DNA of 64,000 bases from Phlebotomus papatasi (lineage: Eukaryota; Arthropoda; Insecta; Diptera; Psychodidae). Shown here in pieces: positions 1-12,615 of this stretch. The position numbers and the translations under genes were made by a program. The number at the start of each line of letters is the position of its first letter. The first letter of the stretch is position 1. The DNA is taken from assembly GCF_024763615.1 (NCBI RefSeq), contig NC_077222.1, forward strand, positions 87,730,001-87,794,000. Direction: 5' to 3'. Under the pieces are notes generated by a model that worked only from the letters and a program-made list of their open reading frames with translations, did not search any database and was not told the DNA's origin.

Positions 1-699
1 AGTTCTTTAGAAACACAAAATATAATATCCAAAGATTGTATATTGCATATTTTGATATAATAAACTACTCTCAATTTTCCAGAAAAGCGTGTAGAATTTT
101 CCGGGTCATATATGACCTTATTGTCCCCAAGGGTAACAGTGTTATCGTCCCAAACCTATAGCGAAATGTAGTTGGGACATTGTTTTTCTTTGTGAAATGC
201 AGGTGGGACATCTTGCTCCTGGACATTTCATCTTATATCTGATGAATTATAACATATTTTGCAATATTTTAGAGTATTCTGCAAACGTCTCATATTGTGC
301 AATTGTATTGTGTGTAAATAAATATGTGGATAAGTTTATTTTTGCCAAATACCACTCAAAATATTGTGACAGAGACTGTTCAAGGGATTACCAGGAAGAT
401 TCCTTGAACACCAGGAGTACAGTGTTCATCAAGACAATCCAGTTTGCCATGGTTTTGGCCAAATTAGTAACTTCAAGCAGCAAAAAAACTCTCAGAAAGC
501 CCGTGATATAGATTTTGAAAATTTTATGTACACTTCCCTTGAGGACAATAGGGTCATATATGATCCAGGGTTTTTCCAAGTTTTCACGCAATGGAAAATT
601 TTTTTTCCTCTCTAAACTATTATATTTGATCATAAAGCATTTGGAAGAACTCAATTTTACATGAATTCATCTGCTGAATAAAAGTGTGACGCGAAAGAG
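1..699. mobile_element. piggyBac-type non-autonomous element, copy 1 (left part cut by window edge)
   Basis: This is the same sequence as 38195-39149, differing by scattered substitutions and small indels. The right end reads GACGCGAAAGAG and is followed by TTAA at 700-703, as expected of a TTAA-specific (piggyBac-like) element. The left end lies before the window. Two copies of a palindromic motif (GGGTCATATATGACCC in the other copy) are visible at 103-118 and 551-566, each with a substitution. A 104-codon frame (197-511, plus) is also open in copy 2, but it resembles no protein I recognise. No transposase is visible. The superfamily assignment rests on the TTAA target and the tip shape only. 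Confidence 0.75.
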
Positions 700-703
700 T
701 TAA

Positions 704-3474
704 AAGGTAGTGCTCTCTTTACCCTACTCAATTCTTTCTGAACCACGTGTTTTCTTTCTGTAAGCTAAGTGCGGCTAGTCGAAGCTAGACGTACGTCGCT
801 TTCAAGCTTCAGGTTATACTAAAGAAGTATCCAAAATTTACTTCCACGAAATGTGTATTTTTTTAAATTAAATAAAAAAAATAAAATCAAAGTTAAAAAT
901 AGAAAAAACAAGGCTTCAAATATTTATAACGATAGTCTTCATGGTCTTCATAAACCTTTCTTAATATTCAAAGTCTTAAGGTATTTGAGAAAGTGTATAA
1001 ACAGAGTGTTCTACGAGTATAAGAAGTAGTTAAAACGGAGGCAGATGTAGGTCAATTGAATGAAATAACACTAATTCTTACCAATTAGAAAGTATAAATA
1101 AATTTAATAATACCTCTGACAACGTTTGTCATAATGAAAGTATTCAACGAGTATCACATAATTTAAAATAATTTCCTTCTGATTTTGTGAAAATTGGCAT
1201 ATTCTCCGAGGAATAATAAAAGAAATTATCTTGCAAATACTTGCACCATTGCTTGCATTTCGTCGTTCATTAAGAAATGTTCGCCTGAAGGTGCAAATGG
1301 ACACAAAGTAGCAAGAGTAACTATATTTTCTGGAATTTAAAGTCAAAGAATTTTCCTCTTTTCATGTTCTCTCTTGGAAAATTCTCTAAAAATACATAAA
1401 AGACCGTGCTTAATTAAGAGTGAAAAAAATTACAGTTCATAAAATAAAGGGAAAAATAGTTGAAAACATTCTGATAAAATGCAATTCCTCGAAGAAAAGT
1501 TAATTTTCAAATATCACATTGTGTCAGGGTGAGCTAATGAACCTAGACGATGCTGTCAGAGTGGTGAGATATGAAAAAGCCACTTCTAATGCACCCCCAA
1601 AGCTTAGCTGTGCACATTTTAGCAATTTGCACTTTTTGGTGTGAATATGACAAGCTAGTGACATTGGGGGTGTGCAATTCAATTAGAACAAGAAGAAGTG
1701 GTAAGTCTTTTTCAATTTTCGAGGATTTTTGCTGCATACACAAATTGCAAAAGAGCGACTATTTTTCCGTCTTTGGGATGAAAATTTGTGACATTTTTTG
1801 CAATTCTTGAGCTTTTGGATTTGCAAGGAAAAGAAATAAGAAGTTAATTCTTATCGGATTTTTGAACCATGCCATTTAACTGAAAGAGAAAAGGGGAAAA
1901 TTTAATTTTTGCATGAGAAAGTAAAGCAATTGGATTGCACGAGGTGACAGGGATCTTTGCGGAAAATGACAGAAATTTTCCATGAGGCTGGAAAAATGAA
2001 TGGGCTAGAAAGACAGGAGAAAAATTAAAATGGAACCGAATTTTCATGTAAAAATATGACAGTCATTACTCAGCGTAATTTGCCAAGTAATGAAGCACCA
2101 GCTATTCTCAACACCCCAAAATTTATTCAAGGGAAATAAATCATGTAATTTTGAATAGATGAAGAGCCCCATATAAATTTTCCCTTTTTGGTGGGGGGCG
2201 AGTGAAAGGGGAGAGAAAAGGAGCTATCCAAAATTTTCATAAGAGCCTCCCCCTGAGTGCCTCGACACATGTTTTTGTGTATTCTTGGTGGTTAGAATGA
2301 TGAATAAAATTATGGGAAGATGGAGTTTGATGGGTGAGAAGACACTTTGATATATTGACAGAACCATGACGAGGACTTCTTTGTCCTAATTACATAATTA
2401 CCCTCCAGTCAATATTTATACTCGATGGGTGTTATATCAGATTGATGAACATTCACTTCCACCCACGTAATTTACCCCAATCAAAAAGTTATCCCTAAGA
2501 AAATTGAGGCCCCATTGTTTATCGGAGGATTCATGAAAAATTGCACCTCACTCCAAACTCCTTCCAAAGATACTATCAACCTTCTAGTGTGAAATTTTCA
2601 CCACCTCCTGCAAATATTTTTCAGACTTGTTAATATACATTATACGCACATTTATAGGTTTACCAACATGTGATTTTTAGGAAGGGAAGAGATAGAGATA
2701 CTTAATTTCACATTAAAAAGATTTGATAATTTCAACGGAAAACTAAACCAAATATTAATAATAAAAAATATAGCTATGATCCTGAATAAAACACCTAGAA
2801 CCCAGATGCTAAAAGTGCGATATACAGGGATGGGATTGTCAGTTTGATACCTCGTGGAATCAAGTTCAGTTAAGCTTACTGGATGCAATTCAAACACAAT
2901 TAACATCAGAAAAATCGCCGATGATCTAAAAGGGTTTTGAGGTCTGCTAATTTGCATCTTAGGGCCCGTAATCTACCAGTAATTTACCAGAATTCATTTG
3001 CCTGTCAATTTTTGTATTTAATCCTAGTACTTTTAAACGAGATATCGTCATTACTGCTAACTTTGATACTTACTGCTATCAGCAGAGATCGTAGGCTTTT
3101 TCTGTATTTTAGAAATTATTTATGGTCCTCCTCTATCTGGTCAACCATGTCAAAGTATATAATGTAAACGTTTCCTGATAAATTGTATACGTTTGCAAAA
3201 AATCTTGGCTGTTATAAACGTTACTATTCAAATCTGTTGCTAGACTGCTTCTAAGCGGCTGCGGTGTCATTGTGATCTGGGTCTTTTTCACTGTATTTAG
3301 AAGTTGAAGAACCGAGAGAATCAGTCCGGTCTAGAATATCATAAAAGAAGCACATGTTGATTTCGGTCCTTCGGGGGAATCTAGCTGGGTGCTAGAAAGT
3401 GTGAAGGCTAGTTGCCTTAAGAGAGAACATTCCCTCTCAATCCTTCCAACCTACTGCCATAGACTCACTTACAA
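704..3474. other. AT-rich non-coding stretch, no gene seen
   Basis: No frame here looks like a real exon; the frames present are short and of low complexity. A small inverted pair of C- and G-rich words (TGCACCCCCAA near 1590 and TTGGGGGTGTGCA near 1664) is the only local structure noted. The 3235-3460 part is richer in GC and may be a decayed mobile-element fragment, but I could not assign it. By position it is probably dpr intron or upstream DNA. Confidence 0.5.
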
Positions 3475-3560
3475 TTTAAGTCGAGAGACGGTTTAACGTA
3501 ATTATAATCAAAATATTGATTCAGATTACATTTCCATCAGCTGAAGTTAAAGTGGGAAAT
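3475..3560. repeat. GAGACGG MITE-like repeat, copy 1
   Basis: The words TTAAGTCGAGAGACGG, then GTAATTATA, then TACATTTCCA recur in the same order at 9587-9679. A more diverged version with inverted ends lies at 47063-47170. In the 9587 copy the ends are inverted repeats (accgagagacggcttagtg against the reverse of ccactaagtcgtccctcgg), so this is a small inverted-repeat element. This copy is the least complete. Confidence 0.45.
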
Positions 3561-3568
3561 TCAGTCTA

Positions 3569-3690
3569 ATATTTTTGTTCTTCAATTTGACTTTATTTTG
3601 CCAACGTTTCGATCCTGGATGGGATCTTCTTCAGGGCCTTCCAGGATTGAAACGTTGGTAAAATAAATTCAAAATGAAGAACAAAAATTA
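3569..3690. repeat. Foldback repeat of the GAAACGTT group, locus 1
   Basis: Two inverted arms of about 50 bp meet near 3625. The left arm runs AATATTTTTGTTCTTCAATT to CCAACGTTTCGATCCTGG. The right arm runs CCAGGATTGAAACGTTGG to GAAGAACAAAAATT. The short centre contains GGATCTTCTTCAGGG. The same core words (a GAAGA/GAGGAAG block beside CGAAACGTTGG) occur in the foldbacks at 17662-18020, 21187-21331, 22716-30085 and 44684-44945. Confidence 0.75.
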
Positions 3691-3884
3691 TACCGAATTT
3701 TGACCGAATTATATGGTCGAAATATAGCACTGCATTTCTATCAGTTTCTAACTAATCCGTTTCTCGTCTTACGCCATAAGTATATCCAAGGCGTGAAAAT
3801 CCAATCGATAGTTTATAACTCGGGATATATTACGTACCATGTAGGGTACAAGGATCCTTAAACGAATACTCAGTAACAATTAGA

Positions 3885-4160
3885 AAACCGGAAGCAGCCA
3901 AAATCCCAAAAGCCAAAATCACGAATGATTAAAATTCCGGAAGGGGAGAAATTATAAGGAGGATAAATGTGTAGAATACTCGTAATTTCCCAAGACACAG
4001 AAAAATTCCTTTTGCCTCCAGCAAGCGCGGGTGCAATCGTGGGAGTAGCTATGGCACTTTTAAGAATTCAGGATTTTGGCTTTCGGTCTTTTGGACCATT
4101 CGGGATTTTGGCTTCCGAGATTTTGACATTCAGGATTTTGGCTTTCGGGATTTTGACCAG
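3885..4160. repeat. Degenerate CCAAAATCCCGAA tandem array, locus 1
   Basis: Short imperfect units of the type CCAAAATCCCGAAAGG (3890-3945) and their complements GGATTTTGGCTTTCGG (4060-4160) flank a middle segment (3965-4060). The middle contains a version of the sequence found beside the arrays at 33290-33390 and 39180-39270, here in the opposite orientation (for example TTTCCCAAGACACAG against CTGTGATTTTGGGAAA). A short open frame in this stretch is only the translation of the repeat. Confidence 0.7.
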
Positions 4161-4251
4161 GACCCTTAGGAAACACAAATATAAGGTATTTTTCCAAAAA
4201 TTGTAACGGTCAAAAATGTACGTGTAAGTGTAATTCCAAAAACGGGTTCAG

Positions 4252-5830
4252 TAGGGTCGAGTCTACACATATGGACAGATTAAGGGTATAACGGGTTGTA
4301 ATTAGTTTTCTTTTTGACTAAATGAAATGAAATTTTTAGTATAAGTTCTTCAATATAGCTCCTTTCGATAACCTCCAAAGAATTTATTAAAATATTCCCC
4401 TAAGCCCCCCAAATAATTTGGATCTTCTGATCATATCAAATTCTCCACTTGTGGACACTTTTACACACTTATGGATGCTCATGTACACACTTCTGGACAC
4501 AAGTTAAAAAGTGTTAGAAATCCAAATTGATAATAAAAAATTTAGTGAAAGGGAATGTAAGTAAAATACTATAATTTTAAGCAAGTTTATCAACTTTTAT
4601 TCATTTTTTTTTTATATTTTTTTTCAACAGTTAATTTTCTTTTGCACCTCTTTTCGTTTTTTCTTCTTATTTTTTTTTAAGTTTTCTTCTTTCTTGATCT
4701 ACTTTTCTTCATTTATTCGTCTTCTGTCTATTTCATCTTCCTCAGTTTTCTTGTCTCACTTAAAAATCTGTAGAACGACTGATTTGATGATCTTGCGTTC
4801 TTAAAACCCTGTTTAGAATTGCGTCACTAAAATGAATTTCTCTAGTGTGGCTAGTATCGTCTTTAGTTATGGGAAAGCTACACTTAGCAGAATAGAAAAT
4901 CTACCTCACAATTTCCTCTCGCGTTTTCTTTTTCAAAGCACTGTGATATCCTCCATGACCAGATACCTTATTCGGAGACTTTGCGGAGACTTTCTGTGTA
5001 GTGTGGTACAGGAATGTGCTGAGAATCCTTCGTCAAGTTCATTCCATTTTAAATAATGACCTTTAAGGTCTTCGTTACGCTCTGGCAGGAATATAGCTGC
5101 TGTTTTTTGTTGTTTTCTTTGCACTTTTAGGAGGTGTCATTGTTCTTGAAAAAAAGAAGGTTAGGTTATGTTGAAAAATATACAATCATTTAGTTTAAAA
5201 TCTACAATTTTCAGAAAATCTTTAAATAGGATTATACACAACACTATTCCACTTGATATCAAACATTTACCTTAAATTTTACTTGATATTGTTTGCCAGA
5301 AATCCTCTTCAACTCCATGGAAAAAACTTATCACAACGATTGACAATGCTCCAATGATAAAATTTTGTGAGGGCGCCACTCGTAAAATATCACGTCCATA
5401 AGTGTATAATCTCCTTAAATAAATTTACGCTTATGGACATCTCCTAATTTAATATTTCTATACCAAAATATCTAAAAAATAAAATAAAAAAGGAAAATTA
5501 GTAACTAATGAAAGAGTATCAGAAGCATAACATTAAATATTTTCGATAAGATATGTGAAATTTTGACATTAAAATTTGCAAGTGCGTTAGCAAATATCTT
5601 AACAATTTCATGTATTTTTAATCAATTATCGCATCAGCAAAATATTTTTCTTATAACAATTAGAATTGTGATTAAATATTACAGGAAATTAGTTTTCAAG
5701 TTGTATTTGAAGATAAGCCATAAAATAATGTTAATATTGTAATTTTCCAATATTTATTTTATGTAAAAAATAGAGATTTCTACGAGCTGTCCATAAGTGT
5801 GTAACATCCACAAGTGTAGACTCCACCCTA
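4252..5830. mobile_element. TAGGG-tip element, 1.6 kb, CACTTRTGGA motif
   Basis: The left end TAGGGTCGAGTCTACACATA and the right end (read inward on minus) TAGGGTGGAGTCTACACTTG form terminal inverted repeats, each beginning with TA. On the right end the motif CACTTGTGGA/CACTTATGGA is repeated at a 17-bp spacing. Further copies occur inside at 4449-4500 and 5390-5450. The interior shows no transposase. The element belongs to the group with doubled subterminal motifs described in the findings. Confidence 0.7.
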
Positions 5831-7520
5831 CAGTAAAACTAGTTAACATATTCTAAATATATTAAACTGTAATAATGCATTTTGATTTTGTTATTCTTTT
5901 TCATTAAAATACATTTTAAACTATTTTATTCCTAGGAATGCACGGTGTATGTCACGCATAATGGCACATATTGATCCTTTAAAAAATCTTTATTAAAAAA
6001 AGCTTTATTAGAAAAGAATTTGAATGAAAAGTACTCAGGTATGTATGGCCTAACTTGAGATAAAATGCTCGAGAGGCTCGAGATATATAAAATTGAGTTT
6101 GAGCTGAAATGTTGGTATGAAGAGGTAGGGCTATATTGAATCTAGGACTGCATTGCAATTGCTGAAGGAAGTTGGCCTGAGCCATAATTTAAATTAGATC
6201 CACTTGCTTTGTATAACTAAATTACACTACGTGCAAGTCTAATTTTCTTTAGAACTCTGCGAAAAATATCGTTTACTACACATTTCCATTATCGGTGATT
6301 CGCAGCTATTGCCCTCTAGCATCGAAGCACATCCAGTTCTTTGGGTACAACCATTCACTACGTCTTTCTGTCTCCTTCTAATACGATTCCTCACCTTTTC
6401 CCCTCCGGTTTCAGATCCCATATCTCTCTGGATATCCTCTTGTCAAGCATCTGGTACCCATAACCGAGCCAATACATTTTTTTTCGCCTGGATAGATACT
6501 GGACTTAATGTAAGGTACCTTGCAGAGCTGCTCAAATTCATCGTCCGTGTTCATACTGATCCTGAAATTCTTTTTTCTTGGCATCTTTCATGCACCCATC
6601 ATTCCTATGAATTTAGGATACAATTCTTGGAAACCATTAGTGCGATCTCTTTTGTTTAGAACTGTTTCACAAAAGAAGAGAAGCTTCTGGCCCCTGATTC
6701 CTCTATGACGTCGTTCAACTTCTTCTTTCGTTAAAATATATTAAACTTACTGAAAACTTTTGACTCATTTTTTACCATATCACTTTTAGGAATCTAACTT
6801 ATTTTTTTCAGGAAATGTATGACTAAAAACTAGCTTATTAAAATATATTGCTGTAGGTCAGATTGATTAAAAGAATATGGTAAAAATATGAAATGTTCGA
6901 AACCAGATTGTATGCGAAGCCTAAAATTTTCCCCTACTTTTTATTTTAAATAATTTTGAATGACAAAAATTGATATTTCAATAAAAGGCTTTAAATTAAA
7001 GCTTGAGTTGACGGAGGTTTCAAATCATTTGGTATTTTACCATGTTCCTTAGTGAATTTGACCCATGTCAATATGTTTTTTAATAACTAGTCTTATAATT
7101 CATTTTTCATGAAAAGGGCCATGGGAAGAACTGCGGGTCAAATTTATTAAAGAACATAGAAATCGAGTGGTTCGAAATTTTTCTCAGCCGGTGCCTTATT
7201 CAAACATTCCTTTACATCTTTTTGAAATCTCTTGATTTTTCAAATCAAAATCACAATGAACTGTCAGGGACTTTATAAAAACTTATATCTTTTAGACAGT
7301 TATTTCATAAGTTATGCCATATTTTAATTATGTTAACAATCAAACGGAATGATATAGGATCTCTCAGGATTTTCAGAAATCCTTATTAGCCGAAATTTTA
7401 ATTTTCTGAAATGAATAATCATCAGCTCAAGAAGAAATTACGCGTAATTAAGAGTATATTGCGTCCACGTGGATAATATTTTAGCTTAGCTTTTGAAGAA
7501 GGTAACTTTAACATCATAAC
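5831..7520. other. Non-coding stretch with a weak coding-like patch at 6240-6720
   Basis: No certain gene. The 6240-6720 stretch has a more balanced base composition and 60- to 116-codon frames on both strands. It reads like decayed mobile-element coding sequence but matches no family I can name. The remainder is AT-rich with no structure I can support. Confidence 0.35.
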
Positions 7521-7560
7521 CACCTGGCGTCTCCATTGCTCACAATGGAGGCGCCTGGTG
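7521..7560. repeat. GC-rich hairpin CACCTGGCG...CGCCTGGTG
   Basis: Two 18-nt arms (7521-7538 and 7543-7560) pair with two mismatches around the loop CTCA. The reverse complement of the right arm, CACCAGGCGCCTCCATTG, occurs exactly at 31571-31588 without a partner arm. This implies a dispersed element rather than a chance palindrome. Confidence 0.7.
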
Positions 7561-9586
7561 CTCGTGTTAACAAAGTCGATGGGGACTAAAGTGGCAGGAA
7601 AATGATGCTGGTTACTGGTCACTCTCACCCCTAAAAGCACTTTCCTCAACACAAACCTAGCATATCCCCCATTTTCGAGGTCCGGTGTGACTTTCCGCAC
7701 AATACATAGACTCTGGAGAATGATTGATGATGGACATGGGTAGCTCCACTAAATCTACTTGCGTGCTCTGTCCAGGAAAATAAATTTACGATTATATTTA
7801 CACTGGGCTGGTTGAGCTGTAAATTATTTCATTAGAATTCAATGAAGAGAGGGCATTTCCCCCCAGAGGAAATTATTTTATTAAAAATTTCATTTAATGG
7901 AGGCATGGGGAAAAAAATTGGTGAGGAAAAATCTCTTGAATTTTAAGTTAGATTGATAAAATTCTTTTCAGGAAGTTGTTCAAGTGCACTGAACATTTCA
8001 TATTGAATTGCCATAATATCGATTTATTATGTCTCAGCATTTTTGATAAATGCAAGAAGACAAACAAGTTCATCTTCAACTTAATGGAGAATCATCAGAA
8101 AAAAATAAACACTTGAGATAAGGAGTTGCAACTTTTCATAAAAGAAAACTTGTTTCTATTTTTATCGAAACGGAAGCTTTTGAAGTCAATGTTTTTCTTT
8201 TTATAGAATTTGCTCTTGAATAAATCTCCCAATAAGGAGTTTTCAAATTTTATGTCTTCCCATCGTTGTTCCTTTTCATCCCCCGCGGAATGATTTATGC
8301 GAATTTTACTAAATATCCCAAACAACTTACTAAATTTTTAATGATTTGAGAGGATGTATAGCTTCTGTCGATGTGAAAGTTTTTCGATTAGCATAAGAGT
8401 GTCTTGAGAAACTTTTGGTAAGCAACCCGTACCTCATTTATGCATATTTAATACTATTTCACAAAATACCAACAGTCGAATGGACCTCTTCTTGATGACT
8501 CACAGCAATCTGTCCCGATTCCCAAAATAATTTCCACTCACCCCATATATACCTACACTAATTTCCCAAAAACAAGAAGTTATTTTCAAGGCATCCAAGC
8601 ACAAAAACGAAATATACTCTAATATTCTCAATCTCTCACAAAATAAATGGAAACTTTCTCGAAAGTTGAAAACATTTTCACTTGGTGTTTATGTACATTT
8701 CAGACGAAATGTACAAGAGACACAATTATCGGGGACGTTGTCTCTGAGATTTCTGCTCATTTTTGAGGGTATGAGTTCCATTTAAATTGATTTTAATTAT
8801 TCTCTTTGTGGATTTGGCTCCAAAAGCGACGCTTTTCTCTGGAGCTTTTGCTGTCCAAGAAACGAGGAAGAGTAACAATTGAGAATTTGGGATGCTATTT
8901 CGAGTCAAGAGTCTGTGAAAGTTACTCGAGGCTAAAGAAGTGTCTCTGCGCTCTCATAATATTGCAAAATTTATAGGATTCTATGAGGGGAACTGAGTTG
9001 AAATATACTAGCTACAATGAAGTAATCATAAATTTTCGATATTATTGAATATTTCTGGAGAAAGGACAAGGATTTTAACTTAACTTGGAACTTCCAAAGA
9101 TTCCAAGTCGCTATCCTCAAGTGTTTGCACTTCATAGGATAATGGTCATACTGTAGGACTTTCAGTTAAAAGCTTTGCATCATTAATTAATCCAAGTAAT
9201 ATTTAATACCAGTTTGAATTGAATTGAATTTAATTTGTCTTGATTAAATTTACCCTTGTGAGTCCTTCGCAGTCTTAGTGTGGAGACCAAACTCCATTAC
9301 AAAATTATGGAAAAATCCCAAACATTTTGTAACACTGTACAAGAATTGGTTTGAAAAAGTAATTAGACAAGAAAATAAAATGAAATGAAGTTGTATTGAT
9401 TTTAAAAACAAATATACACAAAATAAATGTCAAACTGAATTAAAAAAAACATCCCTTTCTCTTGGAAGGAGTTTTTAGTATTTTAATTTTAATATTTTTT
9501 TATGATTTCTTTTTAAACAATTTGGAATAGAAAATGTCAAAAAATTGTATTTTTGAGGTTATGTAAGGGCCTTGGCAGACCTGAGG
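7561..9586. other. AT-rich non-coding stretch, no gene seen
   Basis: No exon-like frame is visible. A run of GAATTGAATTGAATTT near 9215 resembles the short tandem tails left by some non-LTR retrotransposons. Related words occur at 13197 (same strand) and 13737-13750 (complement), but no retrotransposon body is attached. Confidence 0.45.
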
Positions 9587-9679
9587 ATTAACCGAGAGAC
9601 GGCTTAGTGTAATTATATTAGAAATAATGGTTAAACTACATTTCCACCATTTTCCACTAAGTCGTCCCTCGGCTTAAGT
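9587..9679. repeat. GAGACGG MITE, copy 2
   Basis: Terminal inverted repeats (ACCGAGAGACGGCTTAGTG on the left, complement of CCACTAAGTCGTCCCTCGG on the right) enclose about 55 bp. This is the best-preserved of the three copies (the others are at 3475-3560 and 47063-47170). Confidence 0.6.
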
Positions 9680-10054
9680 CGTAAATGTATCTTGGGCATA
9701 ATAAATATTTCTACAGAGATGGAGCCACTAGCGCTCCTTAAACAAAGTTTGTTTTTGTGCGATCAGCAATCACAGGCAATTTTTAAGCTCTAAGAATTAA
9801 ATCACGGCGTGAGCAATTGATATTATACTTCCTCCGTTCTTAAGTAAAAATTAGAGATTAAAGAATACTTTCACGAAATGTTTTTGTTATTAGTAAATTA
9901 TCTTATTTATGAACTACCGTCCATATTCCGGGATTATATTGCGGTTCTGCCGCAATGGTAAGTTGAGGAACGAATGTCTTAAGTCTCTTCTCGCTTTTTT
10001 ACAATGATGTCCGGTAGATAGTTAATTATTGACAATTAGACTACAATTAAGGTA

Positions 10055-10275
10055 TAGGGTGCAGGCATTAGTTTTGGCCTTTGTTTTTACTTATGGCTCT
10101 CTCGCAAAAAAACACTACAATAATGTCACAAATTGATTTCGAAAATTCCCAAAATTAAAGATATTTGATGTCTTATAATAACACATTGCATTTTTTGGTT
10201 TTTGAAATCATTTTATGACAAAAATTGCGATGAGGCCATAAGTAAAAACAGGCCATAAGTAATGCCACCACTCTA
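10055..10275. mobile_element. TAGGG-tip MITE, TACTTATGGCC motif
   Basis: A 221-bp element. The left end starts TAGGGTGCAGGCATTA. The right end, read inward, starts TAGAGTGGTGGCATTA and continues with TACTTATGGCC written twice 17 bp apart. TA lies at both termini. Another element of the same group begins only 157 bp downstream. Confidence 0.75.
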
Positions 10276-10432
10276 CGACTAGTATTTGTTCAAAACTTTT
10301 AATGGATAAAAGGAGAAATGATTAGTTGATTCCGGTACATCAATTTTCATTGCTCAAACCGCTCGAACTTTACAGAAAAACAGTTTGCATTTAGAATACC
10401 GTTTGAATGAATAACATTACGTCATTAGCGTG

Positions 10433-10648
10433 TAGGGGAAACTGGGGCACCACCGAACATGGGGTAGCACCGAACACTACAATTTTAAAATTAGATTTTA
10501 GACTTCAGAACACGTGTTCTGATTGAATTTATAGATATTATAGGGATGCTTGTCCAATGAAGAAATAATCATCATAGAACAAGTAATTTAGAAATAAAAA
10601 CCAGTGTTTGGTATTACCCCATGGTCGGTGGTGCTCCAGTTTCCTCTA
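10433..10648. mobile_element. TAGGG-tip MITE, CACCGAACA motif
   Basis: A 216-bp element with about 45-bp terminal inverted repeats. The left end is TAGGGGAAACTGGGGCACC and the right end read inward is TAGAGGAAACTGGAGCACC. The subterminal motif is a 17-bp tandem pair, TGGGGCACCACCGAACA then TGGGGTAGCACCGAACA, with 15 of 17 bases equal. No coding capacity. Confidence 0.8.
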
Positions 10649-12392
10649 TAGACGAAGAATAAATTTTTTAAGCACTTTTAAAGAAAATTCAAATCTATGT
10701 TTTTAGAACAGAACATGAGGATTTCGGAAAAAGATGAAGATCGTGTAAATGATCCTAAGATTGACATACAGAGGGGTCCTCCAAAGATTACAAGTCGTTA
10801 TTTCCCATTATTTAATATGTAAATGTCATTTCAAAAAAATATGGAAATAAGACATTTTAAGACATTGGTTTCTTAGCTTACCATCGCGGCTAAACTCCAC
10901 TATTATCACTGAATATAGAGGTCATACCAACAGATATTTATAGTACAGAAATCTGTCACCCTAAGACTGTACCTCTATCTGATTATTTTCGTAAACGTAT
11001 GACTTTTTTCGGGACAAAATTATTTAGCAAATGTACAACATTTTTTGGACCGGAGGGAGTTGTTCACAGTTAGTATATCATAGGGATGGCTTCGCCGTTT
11101 TATTCTAAAGAGGGACAATGTTTCGGATTAAGCGAAAATGATGTGTTGTATGGGAAAATTTATGTAGTACGTCACGGCAAGCGACTGGGTAAAGCAATGT
11201 CAACTATGTGGTCCGTTGTACTAAAAAAAAATTATTTGATCAAAATTACTCGAACATACAGCCACTTAATGCAGAATTTTTTGCCAATAATTCAATTTAG
11301 ACCTTCTCAATATTAAGAGAGACATCTTTAATTTAGAAATACCCAACTCTCCTCGTCGTGCCATAAATATCGAGGATCAGAGGGCGGGAAAATAGCGTGA
11401 AGTTACAAATTGTGAAGCACATCCTTCGCATATATTCAGCAATTTGGTATGATTTGATCCCTCAAGTCAAGAGGGGTTCGGGGGGGTTCTCAATGGGGCT
11501 GTCTCGGTCGTCTCGGTGCTGGAGAAGGTCGCACTGTAAGTGACAATTTGTTAATTTAAGTCCAATGAGATTTTGACACTGTCCCCGAGCACCAAAGTCG
11601 ATATGAGGGGGAGATGATAACAAATTACTATCACGTCGGGTGGGCTTTTCTAACACTCATAATCATCATCATTATTGTCACCATTGGCAACTATTGGGAC
11701 CATCCGATAGGACGATATTTTGGGAAATATTTACACCACTTTACAACTTTTACATCCCATGGTCTGAGGTTTTTCCGAAGGGGTTGACTGGAAAATGCGG
11801 GAGAAAGTGTTATCAGTGGATGGGAAAAGTTTCAAATGTGAAAATATTTGGTGGGAGATATATCAAGACGAAAGAGAGATATAAGAAGGGCAAACATCTT
11901 GAGGAAATCAAATTTATTGTTATTGATCTTGTGAAAAATCTACAATAATCTGTGTTGAGCTGTTTGTCATTTTTTTTTGTTATATCCAACTCCTGCCCAT
12001 GAACTTTGGAAGGAGGTAGATGTCCTTAGACCACGAACTCCCCCAACTGCTAAACCCATGAAGCACATTTTCTACTTGGAAGGATCTCAAAGAGTGGCAT
12101 TTGCACAAATTGAAGGATTACTCATTTAAGTAAATGGACAGAAAAGACTTTCACTGGACTTTATCTTGACCATAATGCAACACAAGTATTTTGTGTAAGC
12201 TTTAGAGTGTTTTCGACAATTAGGGATTTTGTCAGCTTAAATATTTAAATAATGTTTCTTTTGGAGTGGTATAAGAAAAAGAGAATATTTTATGGGTTAA
12301 TGAAAAAATATTTAAAAATAGTTTAAATTTCTCTACAGCTACATGTACTTAAGGAAAAAAGAAGTTTAAAGTAGAAAAATATTTAGTAAACA
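10649..12392. other. Non-coding stretch, no recognisable gene
   Basis: Open frames at 11086-11316 and 11640-11948 (plus) are short, lack splice or family evidence and resemble no protein known to me. No clear mobile-element boundary was found. Confidence 0.4.
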
Positions 12393-12615
12393 TAGGGGAA
12401 CGTAAGGCTATATTGTTATACGTTTTCTCGCATATTTCTAAAGGAAACTGGGTTTTAACCGTTTTAACGTATTGTAATTTAGATAAGCAAAACGGGCAAA
12501 GCAATTGTCGATCTAAATAAAATAATTGTAAGAACCATTTTCATTTAGAAATAGGTGAAAAAACAAAAAACATACAATGTAGCCCCACTGCTCAAAGTAG
12601 CCCCACTTCCCCCTA
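12393..12615. mobile_element. TAGGG-tip MITE, GGGGCTAC motif
   Basis: A 223-bp element. The left end is TAGGGGAACGTAAGGCTA. The right end read inward is TAGGGGGAAGTGGGGCTAC, with GGGGCTACTTTG and GGGGCTACATTG 18 bp apart. Internal inverted words (CATATTTCTAAAGGAAA against the reverse of CATTTAGAAATAGG) show that the arms extend about 60 bp. Non-coding. Confidence 0.75.
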